From assembly GCF_900258035.1 (NCBI RefSeq), contig NZ_OGTP01000007.1, forward strand, positions 216,757 through 280,756: a DNA stretch of 64,000 nucleotides, read 5' to 3'. Position 1 is the first letter of the stretch. The number at the start of each line of letters is the position of its first letter. The position numbers and the translations under genes were made by a program. This DNA is from Caballeronia novacaledonica. Its GTDB lineage: Bacteria > Pseudomonadota > Gammaproteobacteria > Burkholderiales > Burkholderiaceae. The notes beneath the pieces are model-generated. The model did no database searches. It worked only from the letters and a program-made list of their open reading frames with translations, and was not told where the DNA came from. Of this stretch, positions 27,009 through 36,033 are shown one piece after another.

Positions 27009-27341
27009 GTGATCCAGCCGAGCGACGTATTCAAAAACAACCTGGCGCTGATGCCGTCCATCGACGGCATCGAGCGTATCGATCTGGTCGGCGGCAAGGG
27101 CGAAGTGGTCGCGAGCATCGAGAACATGCCGGGCAAGCAGGGCTCGCTCGCGGTCTACCACTATCTGAAGCAGACGTTCGGCACGCTCGACGCGAAGGCC
27201 GCCGAACACGGTCTCGCCGTGTTCGCCGAACATACCGCCGATGCGCGCAATCGTCCGGGCGCGCATCCGAATGTCGATCGCCTGCTCGCGGTCGCCGATG
27301 GCGGCGAAACGCTGCGCATCGACGTCATTCAGGCAGGTTGA
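27009..27341 (+). CDS. DUF2322-family small protein
   Basis: The roughly 110-residue cytoplasmic protein runs IQPSDVFKNNLALMPSIDGIERIDL, VYHYLKQTFGTLDAKAAEHGLAVFAEHTADA and HPNVDRLLAVADGG. This matches the DUF2322 family of proteobacterial proteins of unknown role. It starts at GTG 27009, which sits eight bases after GGAG; another GTG three codons earlier overlaps that ribosome site. It converges on the sugar-acid permease gene with a 10-bp gap. Confidence 0.65.
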   Translation: MIQPSDVFKNNLALMPSIDGIERIDLVGGKGEVVASIENMPGKQGSLAVYHYLKQTFGTLDAKAAEHGLAVFAEHTADARNRPGAHPNVDRLLAVADGGETLRIDVIQAG

Positions 27342-27351
27342 GTCGGTCGCA

Positions 27352-28704
27352 TCAAACGCGCAGTTCCACGCGTTTGATGTCCTTCACGATCACGAGGTAG
27401 CTGAACACCGTGATCAGCGCATTGATTCCGACGAACGCCAGCGCGCCGTTGAACGAGCCCGACCGCGCGACGAGGTAGCCGATCACGATCGGCGTCACGA
27501 TGCCCGCGACGTTGCCGAACATGTTGAAGATCGATCCCGACAGCCCGATGGCTTCCTTCGGCGACGTATCCGCGACCACCGCCCAGCCCAGTGCGCCAAT
27601 GCCCTTGCCGAAGAACGCGAGCGACATCAACGCGACCACGACCCAGTCCGTATCGACATAATTGCAGCCGATGATGCACGACGACAGCAGCATGCCGCCG
27701 ACGATCGGCGCCTTGCGCGCCAGCGTGAGCGAGCATCCGCGGCGGATGAGGCCATCGGAGATCACGCCGCCGAGCACGCCGCCCGTGAACCCGCAGATAG
27801 CCGGCAGCGAGGCGACGAAGCCCGCCTGCAGAATCGTCATGTGGCGCGCCTGCACGAGGTAGATCGGGAACCACGTCAGGAAGAAGTACGTGAGCACGTT
27901 GATGCAGTACTGCGCGAGATACACGCCGAGCAGCATGCGGTTCGTGAGCAACTGCTTGACGACCGGCCAGCCCACGCTGTTCGACGCCGCCCGCGATGCG
28001 CCGCCCGCGCGCTGATGTCCGCGCACGAGACCGCCGCCTTCCTCGATATGCTCCAGCTCCTGTTTGTTCACGCGCGGATGGTCCGCCGGGTTCTTCATCA
28101 CGGAGAGCCACGTGAGCGCAAGCAACAGACCCGCGATGCCCATCACGATATACACGTGATGCCAGCCGAACGCGTGCGTGAGCCACGCCATCAGCGGCGT
28201 GAAGATGACCGCCGCGAAATACTGCGCGGAGTTGAAGATCGCCGATGCCGTGCCGCGCTCCTGCGTCGGGAACCAACTCGCGACGACCTTCGCATTCGCC
28301 GGAAAAGCGGGCGCTTCCGCCGCGCCCATCGCGAAACGCAGCACGAAAAGCGCCGTCACGGCGGTCGCCGCGCTGCCGAGCAGACCGATGGAACTCTGCA
28401 GCAACGTAAAGAGCGACCACAGGAAGATGCTCGCGGCATACACGCGCCGCGCGCCGAAGCGGTCGAGCAGCCAGCCGGCGGGCATCTGCGAGAGCACATA
28501 CGCCCAACTGAAGGCCGAGAAGATGTAACCCATGCGGATCGCATCGAAACCGAATTCGGCGCGCATCGCCGAGCCGGTCACGGACAGCGTCGCGCGGTCC
28601 GCGTAATTGAACGTCGTGATCACGAAGACCAGCAACAGAATGAGATAGCGCACGCGGGTGCGCTTCATGACGTCCGCGGGATTCGCGGTGCGGCTCATCG
28701 ACAT
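27352..28704 (-). CDS. MFS permease for D-glucarate/D-galactarate (GudP/GarP-like)
   Basis: The 450-residue inner-membrane permease of the anion:cation symporter family has YLILLLVFVITTFNYADRATLSVTG in helix 1, SWAYVLSQMPAGWLLDRFGARRVY in the loop 2-3 region and FNMFGNVAGIVTPIVIGYLV near the end. These are typical of GudP/GarP/ExuT-like hexarate transporters. It lies 132 bp downstream of kdgD on the same strand and opposite garD, so import of galactarate and/or glucarate is likely. AGGGGAA precedes the ATG. Confidence 0.85.
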   Translation of the reverse strand: MSMSRTANPADVMKRTRVRYLILLLVFVITTFNYADRATLSVTGSAMRAEFGFDAIRMGYIFSAFSWAYVLSQMPAGWLLDRFGARRVYAASIFLWSLFTLLQSSIGLLGSAATAVTALFVLRFAMGAAEAPAFPANAKVVASWFPTQERGTASAIFNSAQYFAAVIFTPLMAWLTHAFGWHHVYIVMGIAGLLLALTWLSVMKNPADHPRVNKQELEHIEEGGGLVRGHQRAGGASRAASNSVGWPVVKQLLTNRMLLGVYLAQYCINVLTYFFLTWFPIYLVQARHMTILQAGFVASLPAICGFTGGVLGGVISDGLIRRGCSLTLARKAPIVGGMLLSSCIIGCNYVDTDWVVVALMSLAFFGKGIGALGWAVVADTSPKEAIGLSGSIFNMFGNVAGIVTPIVIGYLVARSGSFNGALAFVGINALITVFSYLVIVKDIKRVELRV

Positions 28705-28836
28705 GGACTTCCCCTTTGTCTCGATCGTGCTGATGCACGGAGGGCCGCCCGATTCGTTCTCGAGCAGCCCTCATCTGCGAAGCGACGCGCGGCGTCCTTG
28801 CGACGCCCCGCGTTCCCGCGCTTCGCTGTCTCCTCC

Positions 28837-29754
28837 TTACTGCGCGCCGAGCTTCTTGATCAGCGCGTCGAGCTGTTCGAGCTCTTCTTCCGTCAGATCG
28901 GTCAGCGGCGCGCGCACCGGACCCGCGTCGTGGCCGACGAGCTTCGCGCCCGCCTTGACGATCGACACCGCGTAACCAGCTTTGCGATTGCGGATCTTCA
29001 GGTACGGCAGGAAGAAATCGTCGATGAGCTTGCCGACCGTCGCATGGTCGTCGGCCGCGATTGCGCGGTAGAAGTCCATCGCCGTCTTCGGGATGAAGTT
29101 GAACACCGCCGACGAGTACACCGGCACGCCCAGCGCCTTGTAGGCGGCTGCGTAGACTTCGGCCGTCGGCAGGCCGCCGAGGTACGAGAAACGGTCGCCG
29201 AGACGGCGGCGGATCGTCACCATGTTCTCGATTTCGCCGACGCCGTCCTTGAAGCCGATCAGGTTCGGGCAGCTATCCGCCAGTTGCTCCAGCATGTCGG
29301 CGTTGAGCTTCGAGTTCGCGCGGTTGTAGATGATCACGCCCATGTTCGGCACGGCCTTGCATACTTCCTCGGCGTGCGCCCGGATGCCTTCCTGCGACGC
29401 TTCGGTCAGATAGTGCGGCATCAGCAGAACGCCTTGCGCGCCTTGCTTCTCGGCTTCCTTCGCGAACGCGATGGCCGTGCGGGTCGGGCCGCCCGCGCCC
29501 GCGAGGATCGGCACCTTGCCGCGGCACACTTCGGTGGCCGTCTTCACGATCTGCGAATATTCGGGTTGCGTCAGCGAGAAGAACTCGCCCGTGCCGCCCG
29601 CGACGAACAGCGCCGAAGCACCGTACGGAGCCAGCCATTCGAGGCGCTGCGCGTACGTGTCCGCGCGGAAGTTGCCTTGCTGGTCGAAGTCCGTGACGGG
29701 GAAGGAAAGCAGGCCTTCGGAAACGATTTGCTTCAGTTCTTGCGGTGTCGTCAT
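28837..29754 (-). CDS. kdgD: 5-dehydro-4-deoxyglucarate dehydratase
   Basis: This 305-residue enzyme of the DapA/NAL (TIM-barrel) family should convert 5-dehydro-4-deoxy-D-glucarate to 2,5-dioxopentanoate with loss of CO2 and water. [13 protein letters not shown] and [17 protein letters not shown] form the N-terminal substrate loop. Tyr143 in VIIYNRANS and the Schiff-base Lys169 in LIGFKDGVG are in the expected places. Length matches characterised KdgD proteins. It is divergent from garD, and operator copies lie between them. The next enzyme, 2,5-dioxopentanoate dehydrogenase, is not in the window. Confidence 0.92.
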   Translation of the reverse strand: MTTPQELKQIVSEGLLSFPVTDFDQQGNFRADTYAQRLEWLAPYGASALFVAGGTGEFFSLTQPEYSQIVKTATEVCRGKVPILAGAGGPTRTAIAFAKEAEKQGAQGVLLMPHYLTEASQEGIRAHAEEVCKAVPNMGVIIYNRANSKLNADMLEQLADSCPNLIGFKDGVGEIENMVTIRRRLGDRFSYLGGLPTAEVYAAAYKALGVPVYSSAVFNFIPKTAMDFYRAIAADDHATVGKLIDDFFLPYLKIRNRKAGYAVSIVKAGAKLVGHDAGPVRAPLTDLTEEELEQLDALIKKLGAQ

Positions 29755-29802
29755 GATGTGAGTGTCTCGTTGGTCAGCGACCGGCGGGTGCCGAGCTTAT
29801 AA

Positions 29803-29837
29803 GTCATCGTACAACATGAGACGTCGTCGGACAACCG
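29803..29837. promoter_or_regulatory. Operator copies on the kdgD side of the divergent promoter
   Basis: GTCATCGTACAACAT (29803-29817) is the reverse complement of the garD-side site except at one position. A weaker direct copy, GTCGTCGGACAACCG (29823-29837), starts exactly 20 bp later and agrees at 11 of 15 positions. The NTTGTACGAN-type core fits the operators of FadR-subfamily GntR regulators of sugar-acid pathways. No such regulator is encoded here. Confidence 0.6.
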
Positions 29838-29893
29838 GTTCAAGGCAATATAGTCAATGGATTCGGGTAAATACTAACCAAATGTGACTGTCT

Positions 29894-29908
29894 ATGTTGT
29901 AGGATGAC
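29894..29908. promoter_or_regulatory. Operator copy on the garD side
   Basis: ATGTTGTAGGATGAC is the inverted partner of the site at 29803-29817, with 14 of 15 positions matching. It ends 49 bp before the garD ATG, a position suited to repression of garD transcription. The two sites are 91 bp apart start to start, which could allow DNA looping. Confidence 0.6.
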
Positions 29909-29957
29909 ATAACTCCAGCCGCAGCCGCGCGGTGTGTCCGTGCAAGGATTCGTCAGA

Positions 29958-31550
29958 ATGAACCTGTCCCCTCTCTATATTCGTGTCCACCCGGACGACA
30001 ACGTCGCGATCGTCGTGAACGACGGCGGTCTCGGCGAAGGCGCCGCCTTCTCCGATGGCCTCGTGCTGCGCGAGCGCGTGCCGCAAGGTCACAAGGTCGC
30101 GCTGAAGGATCTCGCGGAAGGCGACGCGGTGATCCGCTACAACGTGGTGATCGGCTATGCGACCAAAGCGCTGCCGAAGGGAAGCTGGGTGAACGAACAC
30201 GTCACGCGCATGCCGGCATCGCCCGAGCTGCACGACCTGCCCATCGCGACGATCAAGGCGCCCGACGACTCGCCGCTCGAAGGCTTCACGTTCGAGGGTT
30301 ATCGCAACGCGGACGGCTCGGTCGGCACGCGCAACATCCTTGCGATCACGACGACCGTGCAATGCGTCGCCGACGTCGTGCAGCACGCGGTCACGCGCAT
30401 CAAGGCCGAACTGATGCCGCAATATCCGAATGTCGATGACGTCGTGAGCCTCGGCCACACCTACGGCTGCGGCGTGGCGATCGACGCCCCCGACGCGATG
30501 GTGCCGATCCGCACCGTGCGCAACATCGCGCTGAACCCGAACTTCGGCGGCGAAGTGATGATGGTGAGCCTCGGCTGCGAGAAGCTGCAACCCGAGCGCC
30601 TGATGCCGCCGGGCACCATTCCGATCGCGGCGGCGTCGGCGCAAACGGAAGACGTGGCCGATATCGGCGACAACACCCACGACGACAACGGCGGCGCGGT
30701 CGTGTTGCAGGACGAAGCGCACGTCGGCTTCGGTTCGATGATCGACTCGATCATGCGCATGGCCGACACGCATCTGAAGCGGCTGAACAATCGCCGTCGA
30801 GAGACGTGCCCGGCGGCGGATCTCGTCGTCGGCGTGCAATGCGGCGGCAGCGATGCGTTCTCCGGCCTGACGGCGAATCCGGCGGTCGGCTTCGCGACGG
30901 ATCTGCTGGTGCGCGCGGGCGCGACGGTGATGTTCTCGGAAGTCACGGAAGTCCGCGACGGCGTCGCGCAACTCACGGCGCGCGCGGCGAACGGTGACGT
31001 GGCGCAGGCGATCATCCGCGAGATGCAGTGGTACGACGATTATCTGAAACGCGGCGGCGCGGACCGCAGCGCGAACACGACGCCGGGCAACAAGAAGGGC
31101 GGGCTGTCGAACATCGTCGAGAAGGCGATGGGTTCCATTGTCAAGTCGGGCAGCTCGGCCATTTCCGGCGTGCTGTCGCCGGGCGAGAAGGTGAAGCAGA
31201 AAGGTTTGATTTACGCATCGACGCCCGCGAGCGATTTCATCTGCGGCACGCTGCAACTCGCGGCGGGCATCAATCTGCATGTCTTCACGACGGGCCGCGG
31301 CACGCCGTACAGCCTCGCGGAAGTGCCGGTGCTGAAGGTCGCGACGCGCTCCGATCTCGCGCGCCGCTGGCACGATCTGATGGATGTGAACGCGGGCACC
31401 ATCGCGACGGGCGAAGCGACCATCGCCGACGTGGGCTGGGAACTGTTCCGTCTGATGCTCGACGTCGCGAGCGGCAGGAAGCAGACGAAGGCCGAGGCGC
31501 TCAAGCTGCATAACGCGCTCGTGCTGTTCAATCCGGCGCCGGTGACCTGA
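29958..31550 (+). CDS. garD: Galactarate dehydratase
   Basis: The 530-residue enzyme of the UxaA/GarD family should dehydrate galactarate to 5-dehydro-4-deoxy-D-glucarate, the KdgD substrate. An N-terminal SAF-like domain ([18 protein letters not shown], residues about 5-90) precedes the main domain. The main domain has [55 protein letters not shown] and [27 protein letters not shown] 29958 was chosen over an in-frame GTG eight codons upstream because AAGGA precedes it and the length then fits E. coli GarD (about 523 residues). A strong terminator follows. Confidence 0.92.
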   Translation: MNLSPLYIRVHPDDNVAIVVNDGGLGEGAAFSDGLVLRERVPQGHKVALKDLAEGDAVIRYNVVIGYATKALPKGSWVNEHVTRMPASPELHDLPIATIKAPDDSPLEGFTFEGYRNADGSVGTRNILAITTTVQCVADVVQHAVTRIKAELMPQYPNVDDVVSLGHTYGCGVAIDAPDAMVPIRTVRNIALNPNFGGEVMMVSLGCEKLQPERLMPPGTIPIAAASAQTEDVADIGDNTHDDNGGAVVLQDEAHVGFGSMIDSIMRMADTHLKRLNNRRRETCPAADLVVGVQCGGSDAFSGLTANPAVGFATDLLVRAGATVMFSEVTEVRDGVAQLTARAANGDVAQAIIREMQWYDDYLKRGGADRSANTTPGNKKGGLSNIVEKAMGSIVKSGSSAISGVLSPGEKVKQKGLIYASTPASDFICGTLQLAAGINLHVFTTGRGTPYSLAEVPVLKVATRSDLARRWHDLMDVNAGTIATGEATIADVGWELFRLMLDVASGRKQTKAEALKLHNALVLFNPAPVT

Positions 31551-31578
31551 TTCGAAGCAGGCTCGTTGCCGCATGCCG

Positions 31579-31620
31579 CACCCCAAAGGCTGGATGTCCG
31601 TCCGGCCTTTGGGGTGTTTT
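31579..31620 (+). terminator. Rho-independent terminator of garD
   Basis: CACCCCAAAGGC (31579-31590) pairs perfectly with GCCTTTGGGGTG (31605-31616) and is followed by TTTT and further T-rich sequence. It begins 28 bp after the garD stop. Confidence 0.9.
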
Positions 31621-31978
31621 CTTTTGGTTCGTCAATTTCGAACGGATTCTAAGGACAAGAGCCTTCGTGTCTGCTATTCCATTCGGTCGAATCCGCGCTG
31701 CCTTAATGTCTGCACACCTGACAGATCGCTTTAAGACATTTCAACATCTTTCTATATGACCGGAATTGCCGCGCCCTTATCGTTCAATGCAAGTCACGAC
31801 AAGATTGATGAAAGGAAGCGCGTCGAAAGCCGGTCGAATTCCATCTATCTCCGTGATGACCTCGTAGCGCACGCTCCCGGCGTTCCTGCGACGCTCGCTG
31901 AACAACCGGATAACCGTTGAGACCTGCGAGAGCCACTTGACCAGGAGGCCTCATTCGGCCCGTCAGGAGATTTCAGAG
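31621..31978. promoter_or_regulatory. Intergenic region, 358 bp, before the response-regulator pair
   Basis: There is no gene in this stretch, which is less GC-rich than its surroundings. It contains the first copy of a motif shared with the adhesin locus, at 31834-31858. It ends with a good ribosome site (CAGGAGATTTC) for the first response regulator. Confidence 0.45.
31834..31858 (+). repeat. Shared intergenic motif, copy 1
   Basis: TCGAATTCCATCTAT (31834-31848) is identical to 39994-40008, and 22 of 25 positions match when both are extended to 31858 and 40018. It lies 120 bp before the first response-regulator gene. A binding site for one of the locus regulators is the simplest reading, not proven. 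Confidence 0.5.
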
Positions 31979-32656
31979 ATGGGAAAGACAAGAATTGCCA
32001 TCGTCGACGATCATCCGCTCATACTTAGCGGTCTTCGGAAGACCTTTGAGAGTTCAGCTTTCGACGTAGTAGGCGCGTTCACAGAGCCCGCGCAATTGCT
32101 GCAAATGCTGAGCGACGAACCGTGCGATGTCGTCGTTGCAGACTATTCGATGCCTGGCGATCAGGCGCTCGACGGATGGCGTTTTCTCGCCTCCGTATCC
32201 AGCGAGTTTCCAAACCTCCGTGTGCTCGTCTATACCGAGTTCGACGATCCGTTTCTCGTGGGCAGCCTCGTGAAGCGCGGCGTTGCGGGCATCGTCAGCA
32301 AGCGCGACGAGATGCAGGAAGTGCTCGCCGCGACGCACAGCCTCGCGCAAGGCGACTCCTATTTGTCGCCCGTCGCGAACGCGTCGCTCGAACGCTTCAA
32401 CGTAATGCCGGAATACCAGCGGTTCATGGCGCTCACGCGCCGTCAGATGGAAGTGACGGGGCTGATGCTGTGCGGCCTGAGCGTCTGCGAGACGGCGCGT
32501 CTCTTGCGCCGGCGCATCAATACCATCAGCACGCAGCGTACGGAAGCATGCAGGCGGCTCGGCTTCTCGGGCGAATCGGAAGTGTACCGTTTCGCAATCG
32601 ACCACCGGTTGTGGCTCGATCGATCGACGCCCGGCATCGAGCTTCGGCCCGCTTGA
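31979..32656 (+). CDS. Response regulator, atypical LuxR-like output (first of pair)
   Basis: The 225-residue protein has a receiver domain, residues about 1-125, starting RIAIVDDHPLILSGLRKTF. The phospho-acceptor is Asp55 in DVVVADYSMPGD. The C-terminal region (about 145-215) is HTH-like: LTRRQMEVTGLMLCGLSVCETARLLRRRINTISTQ. It aligns with LuxR/NarL outputs but replaces the usual ExEVL and TVxxH signatures, so DNA recognition may be unusual. CAGGAGATTTC sets the start. It is followed 15 bp later by a full-length paralogue, and no kinase is adjacent. Confidence 0.8.
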   Translation: MGKTRIAIVDDHPLILSGLRKTFESSAFDVVGAFTEPAQLLQMLSDEPCDVVVADYSMPGDQALDGWRFLASVSSEFPNLRVLVYTEFDDPFLVGSLVKRGVAGIVSKRDEMQEVLAATHSLAQGDSYLSPVANASLERFNVMPEYQRFMALTRRQMEVTGLMLCGLSVCETARLLRRRINTISTQRTEACRRLGFSGESEVYRFAIDHRLWLDRSTPGIELRPA

Positions 32657-32671
32657 GGATCGTGCATCAAA

Positions 32672-33355
32672 ATGTCGGAAAAGCGTATCAGTGTTGCGAT
32701 CGTCGACGATCATCCAATCGTCGTGCGCGGATTGCGCGCCGCGCTTGAAGGCGCGGGCTTTCATGTGGCCGGCGCCTTCGGTAATCCTTCGGAGCTGATG
32801 GCATTCATCGAGCGTGCTCATTGCGACGTGGTCGTCACCGACTATTCCATGCCGGCAGGCGGTGAGCTCGACGGCTGGCGCTTTCTCTCGGCGCTCTCCG
32901 CGCAACATCCCGAGTTGCCGCTTCTCGTATACAGCGAGTTCGACGATCCGTTCTTCGTCGGTAGCCTGGTTCAGCGGGGCGTCGCGGGCATCGCGAGCAA
33001 GCGCGAAGAAATGCAGGTGGTGCTCGACGCCGTGCGCGAACTGGGCGCGGGCAAGCGTTATCGCTCGCCGGCGGCCATGACCGCGCTCACGGAGTTCAAC
33101 GCCGAAGCCGACTTGCGGCGTTTCGCCTCGCTCACGAAGTGGCAAATGGAAGTGACCGGCCTGATGTTGTGCGGCATGAGCGTCGTCGAGACGGCGCGGT
33201 TCTTCCGTCTCGGCAAGAGCACGATCAGCGCGCGACGCATCAACGCGTACAAACAACTCGGGTTCTCGCGCGAGGCCGATCTCTACCGCTTCGTGGTGGA
33301 TCGCGGCTTGTCGCTGGACCGTTCCGCCGCAGCGCGCGAAATGCACTGTTTCTGA
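32672..33355 (+). CDS. Response regulator, atypical LuxR-like output (second of pair)
   Basis: The 227-residue protein aligns end to end with the preceding gene: ISVAIVDDHPIVVRGLRAAL, acceptor Asp57 in DVVVTDYSMPAGGELDGWRF, EFDDPFFVGSLVQRGVAGIASKREEMQ, then the same altered HTH (LTKWQMEVTGLMLCGMSVVETARFFRLGKSTISARR). Tandem duplication followed by divergence is the likely origin. The pair may work as heterodimers or at distinct promoters. Its position ahead of the adhesin locus suggests control of surface-adhesion genes. Confidence 0.8.
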   Translation: MSEKRISVAIVDDHPIVVRGLRAALEGAGFHVAGAFGNPSELMAFIERAHCDVVVTDYSMPAGGELDGWRFLSALSAQHPELPLLVYSEFDDPFFVGSLVQRGVAGIASKREEMQVVLDAVRELGAGKRYRSPAAMTALTEFNAEADLRRFASLTKWQMEVTGLMLCGMSVVETARFFRLGKSTISARRINAYKQLGFSREADLYRFVVDRGLSLDRSAAAREMHCF

Positions 33356-33772
33356 TTCTCTTCCCGGCCGCCCACGCAATGTGAGCCGGCCGCGGCCAAA
33401 CGCCAGTCCTGTCGTTAGGACGTTTCCTGTTTTTCACTCCCCTCTGTTGTTCAACCGGGCGCGCAGCGGCTTCCACGCTGCATCCTCCGCCGCCGGCTCC
33501 CATTTGTTCTTGGAATTCGAAGTTCTTCGATATGGACCGAAGGCACCGCTTTCTATTATCTGCCTCGTGGATTCAATTGATTGACGAATGTCATCAATAC
33601 GTGAGCCGAGGCAATGAACGTCGAGGCTCGCCGGCCACCTGCAAGGGTGGCGGTGAATCCAGGTTGCCATAGCGCTCAGTCCCATTCGTGATTCATCAAT
33701 CTGAAGCGCATAGGACCGCCGTTGAGTCATCAACGCGGGACGTCTCCTCTCTCATTTATATCTGTCTCTCTT
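33356..33772. promoter_or_regulatory. Intergenic region, 417 bp, before the adhesin gene
   Basis: No gene is seen. The stretch includes lower-GC patches, for example around 33521-33595. A copy of the shared CATYTATATCTGTC-type motif at 33753-33766 ends 6 bp before the adhesin ATG, where a ribosome site would be expected. No Shine-Dalgarno sequence is visible, so adhesin translation may depend on a leader structure or an upstream promoter. Confidence 0.4.
33753..33766 (+). repeat. Shared intergenic motif, partial copy
   Basis: CATTTATATCTGTC differs at one of 14 positions from CATCTATATCTGTC at 40002-40015. It sits immediately before the adhesin start codon. Confidence 0.4.
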
Positions 33773-34762
33773 ATGAACAAGAATCGGTTCCGTCGTGTCT
33801 TTAGCAAACGACTCGGTATGTTGGTGGCTGTCGCGGAAGACGTCGCCAGCCAGGGCAAGGCGCCTGGCGAAGGCGTGGCTCCTCAAGCGGCCTCAGGTGA
33901 AGGCGCGTTCGGCGTCGTATCGGCGATGACCGCATTCGCCGCCGCCATTCTGGCGACGCAACCCGGCGTGAGCTTCGCGCAAGCACTGCCGACGGGCGGC
34001 CAGATCACCGCAGGTCAAGCGAGCATCTCGCAGAATTCCAACACGATGACCATCAATCAGGGCACCCAGCGTGCCGTGCTCGACTGGAATTCGTTCAATG
34101 TCGGCAGCGGCAACACGGTGCAGTTCAACCAGCCGAACGCGCAGTCGCAAGCGCTGAATCGCGTGACGGGCGGCGGTGCATCGAACATTCAGGGCTCGCT
34201 GCTGGCCAACGGTCAAGTGCTGATCCAGAACGCCAACGGCGTGCTGTTCGGCAAGGGCGCGATCGTCAACGTCGGCTCGCTCTTGGCGACGACGAAGTCG
34301 ATCGACGCGACCCAGTTCATGGCGGGCGGCCCGCTGCAACTGAGCTCGACGGGCAAGAACGCGAGCGTGGTCAACGACGGCGCGATTCAGGCGCAAGGCT
34401 ACGTCACGCTGGTGGGCGATCAGGTGCGCAACAGCGGCTCGATCAACACGGCGCAAGGCGGACAAGTGGTGCTCGCAGCAGGCGACAGCGCCACGCTCGC
34501 CCTGCCGAACGGCCAGGGCATTCAACTGACGCTGACCAACGCAACAGCTAACGCGCTGGTTGAGAACAGTGGCACGATCAAGGCGGAAGACGGCTCGGTG
34601 CTGCTGACCGCACGCGGCAGCAACACGCTGCTGAACACGGTGGTGAACCTCAACGGCGTGACGCGCGCGGGCACGGTGGTGGCCGATGCGGGCAACACGG
34701 GCGATGTGATGCGCGGCTGCAACGGCTCATCGCACATGCGCTGTGCGGCAGCGAAGGCGTGA
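33773..34762 (+). pseudogene. TpsA adhesin (filamentous-haemagglutinin/HMW type), 5' remnant
   Basis: The 329-residue frame begins with an extended signal peptide (ESPR, MNKNRFRRVFSKRLGMLVAVAE) and a hydrophobic signal ending GVSFAQA. A complete-looking TPS secretion domain follows (about residues 72-310): AVLDWNSFNVGSGNTVQFNQ, VLIQNANGVLFGKGAIVNVG and parallel-beta-helix repeats of the VNDGAIQAQGYVTLVG type. Full-length TpsA proteins exceed 1,000 residues; this one loses adhesin-like sequence at about VVADAGNTGD and stops 20 codons later. From there the DNA encodes a TpsB protein in another frame. Only the secretion module remains, so the product could at most be a short secreted peptide. 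Confidence 0.8.
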
Positions 34763-35967
34763 ACGGCGTGTGCCTGCTGCGCACGTCGCGGCTCGAGCGC
34801 GCGACGCAATTGCTGCAGGACGTTCCCGGCGTCACGATCGACGGCGCGCCGCGTTTCTCGCGCGGCGCAGGCACCGGTGACGTCGATGTCACCTTCAGCA
34901 TCGCGGAGAAAGGCAAGCCCGCCTCGATCGATTTGATCCTCGACAACAAGGGTGTCGAGTCGACGGGTACGTATCGCGCGGGCGTGACGGCGTCGGCGAA
35001 CAATCTGTTCGGCGCCGGCGACGCCTATGCATTCACCATCACCAGCACCGACAAGAAGATGTGGACGGGCTCCCTCACCGGTAGCGCCCCGATCTTCGAC
35101 GACGGCCTGCGCATGACCGGCGGGGTCTCGCGTCAGCAGTATTTCATCAACGCGGGAACGCCGGTCAAGGGCGTAGCAACGACCGGGCAGGCCGGTGTGC
35201 AATATCCGTTCGCACGCGGGCTCGACGCCAACGTGTGGGGCGGCGCATCGCTGCTGCACAGTCAGACGTCGACGGACCTCACGGATTTCCACACGACGGC
35301 GCACAGCAAGCTCGACTCGATTCAACTCTCGCTGACCGCCGATAACGGCGAGCGCGCCCGCGCGCTGCGCACGAATCTGGCCGCCGGTCAGATCGCGCTG
35401 ACGCTCGGACATCAGCGCAACGACGACCCCTCGGACCCGATCACGCAGCGCTCGGGCAACTACGCGAAGCTCACCAGCACGGCGTTCGGCACGTTTGCGC
35501 TCTCGAAGAGCGGCAACACGTTCGTCTCGGGCCGCGTCACGGGCCAACTCGCGAGCCGCAATCTCGACGCGAGCGAAAAACTCGGCCTCTCCGGTCCCGA
35601 CGCCGTGCGCGCCTATCGCGCAGATGAAGGCTCGGCCGATGAAGGTGTCGTGGCCAGCGTCGGCCTCTATCAACGCATTCCCGTCGCGACCGGCCATCAG
35701 ATTCAACTGGGCGTCTTCAGCGACTTCGCCTACGGACGCGTGAACCACTCGCCGTGGGACGGCTGGGAGACCACGTATCCCGGCGTCGACGGCGTGACCA
35801 ACAACCGCGTGCTCGCCGGTTACGGCGTGAGCGTCGACTGGCTGACGCCGATCGGCGCAACGGTGTCCGCGTCCGTATCGAAACCGTATCGCTTCTCCGA
35901 GACCTCGTGGGTCGAGCCCGGCAAGAAGCCGACGCAGTACTGGCTCTCCGTCACCTGGAGCCACTAA
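34708..35967 (+). pseudogene. TpsB outer-membrane transporter (ShlB/FhaC type), 3' remnant
   Basis: About 420 residues of TpsB sequence remain: part of a POTRA domain (DARLQRLIAHALCG, then LLQDVPGVTIDGAPRFSRGAG) and the beta-barrel (IDLILDNKGVESTGTYRAGV, SVGLYQRIPVATGHQIQLGVFSDFAYGRV, ending QYWLSVTWSH). The usual family length is about 560. The signal peptide, N-terminal helix and first POTRA domain are absent. The first possible start in frame is GTG 34759, inside the POTRA sequence, so export would fail. The frame differs by one position from the TpsA frame, placing the junction near 34703-34709. Confidence 0.8.
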
Positions 35968-36033
35968 GCGCAGCGCGCTTTGCCGGAAGCCCGATGGGCG
36001 AACCTCATTTACAGCAATAAACGGAACGAGATC

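Noticed and set aside
27241..29802. Plus-strand open frame of 853 codons
   Set aside because: It is antisense to the sugar-acid permease and kdgD and shows no resemblance to any family.
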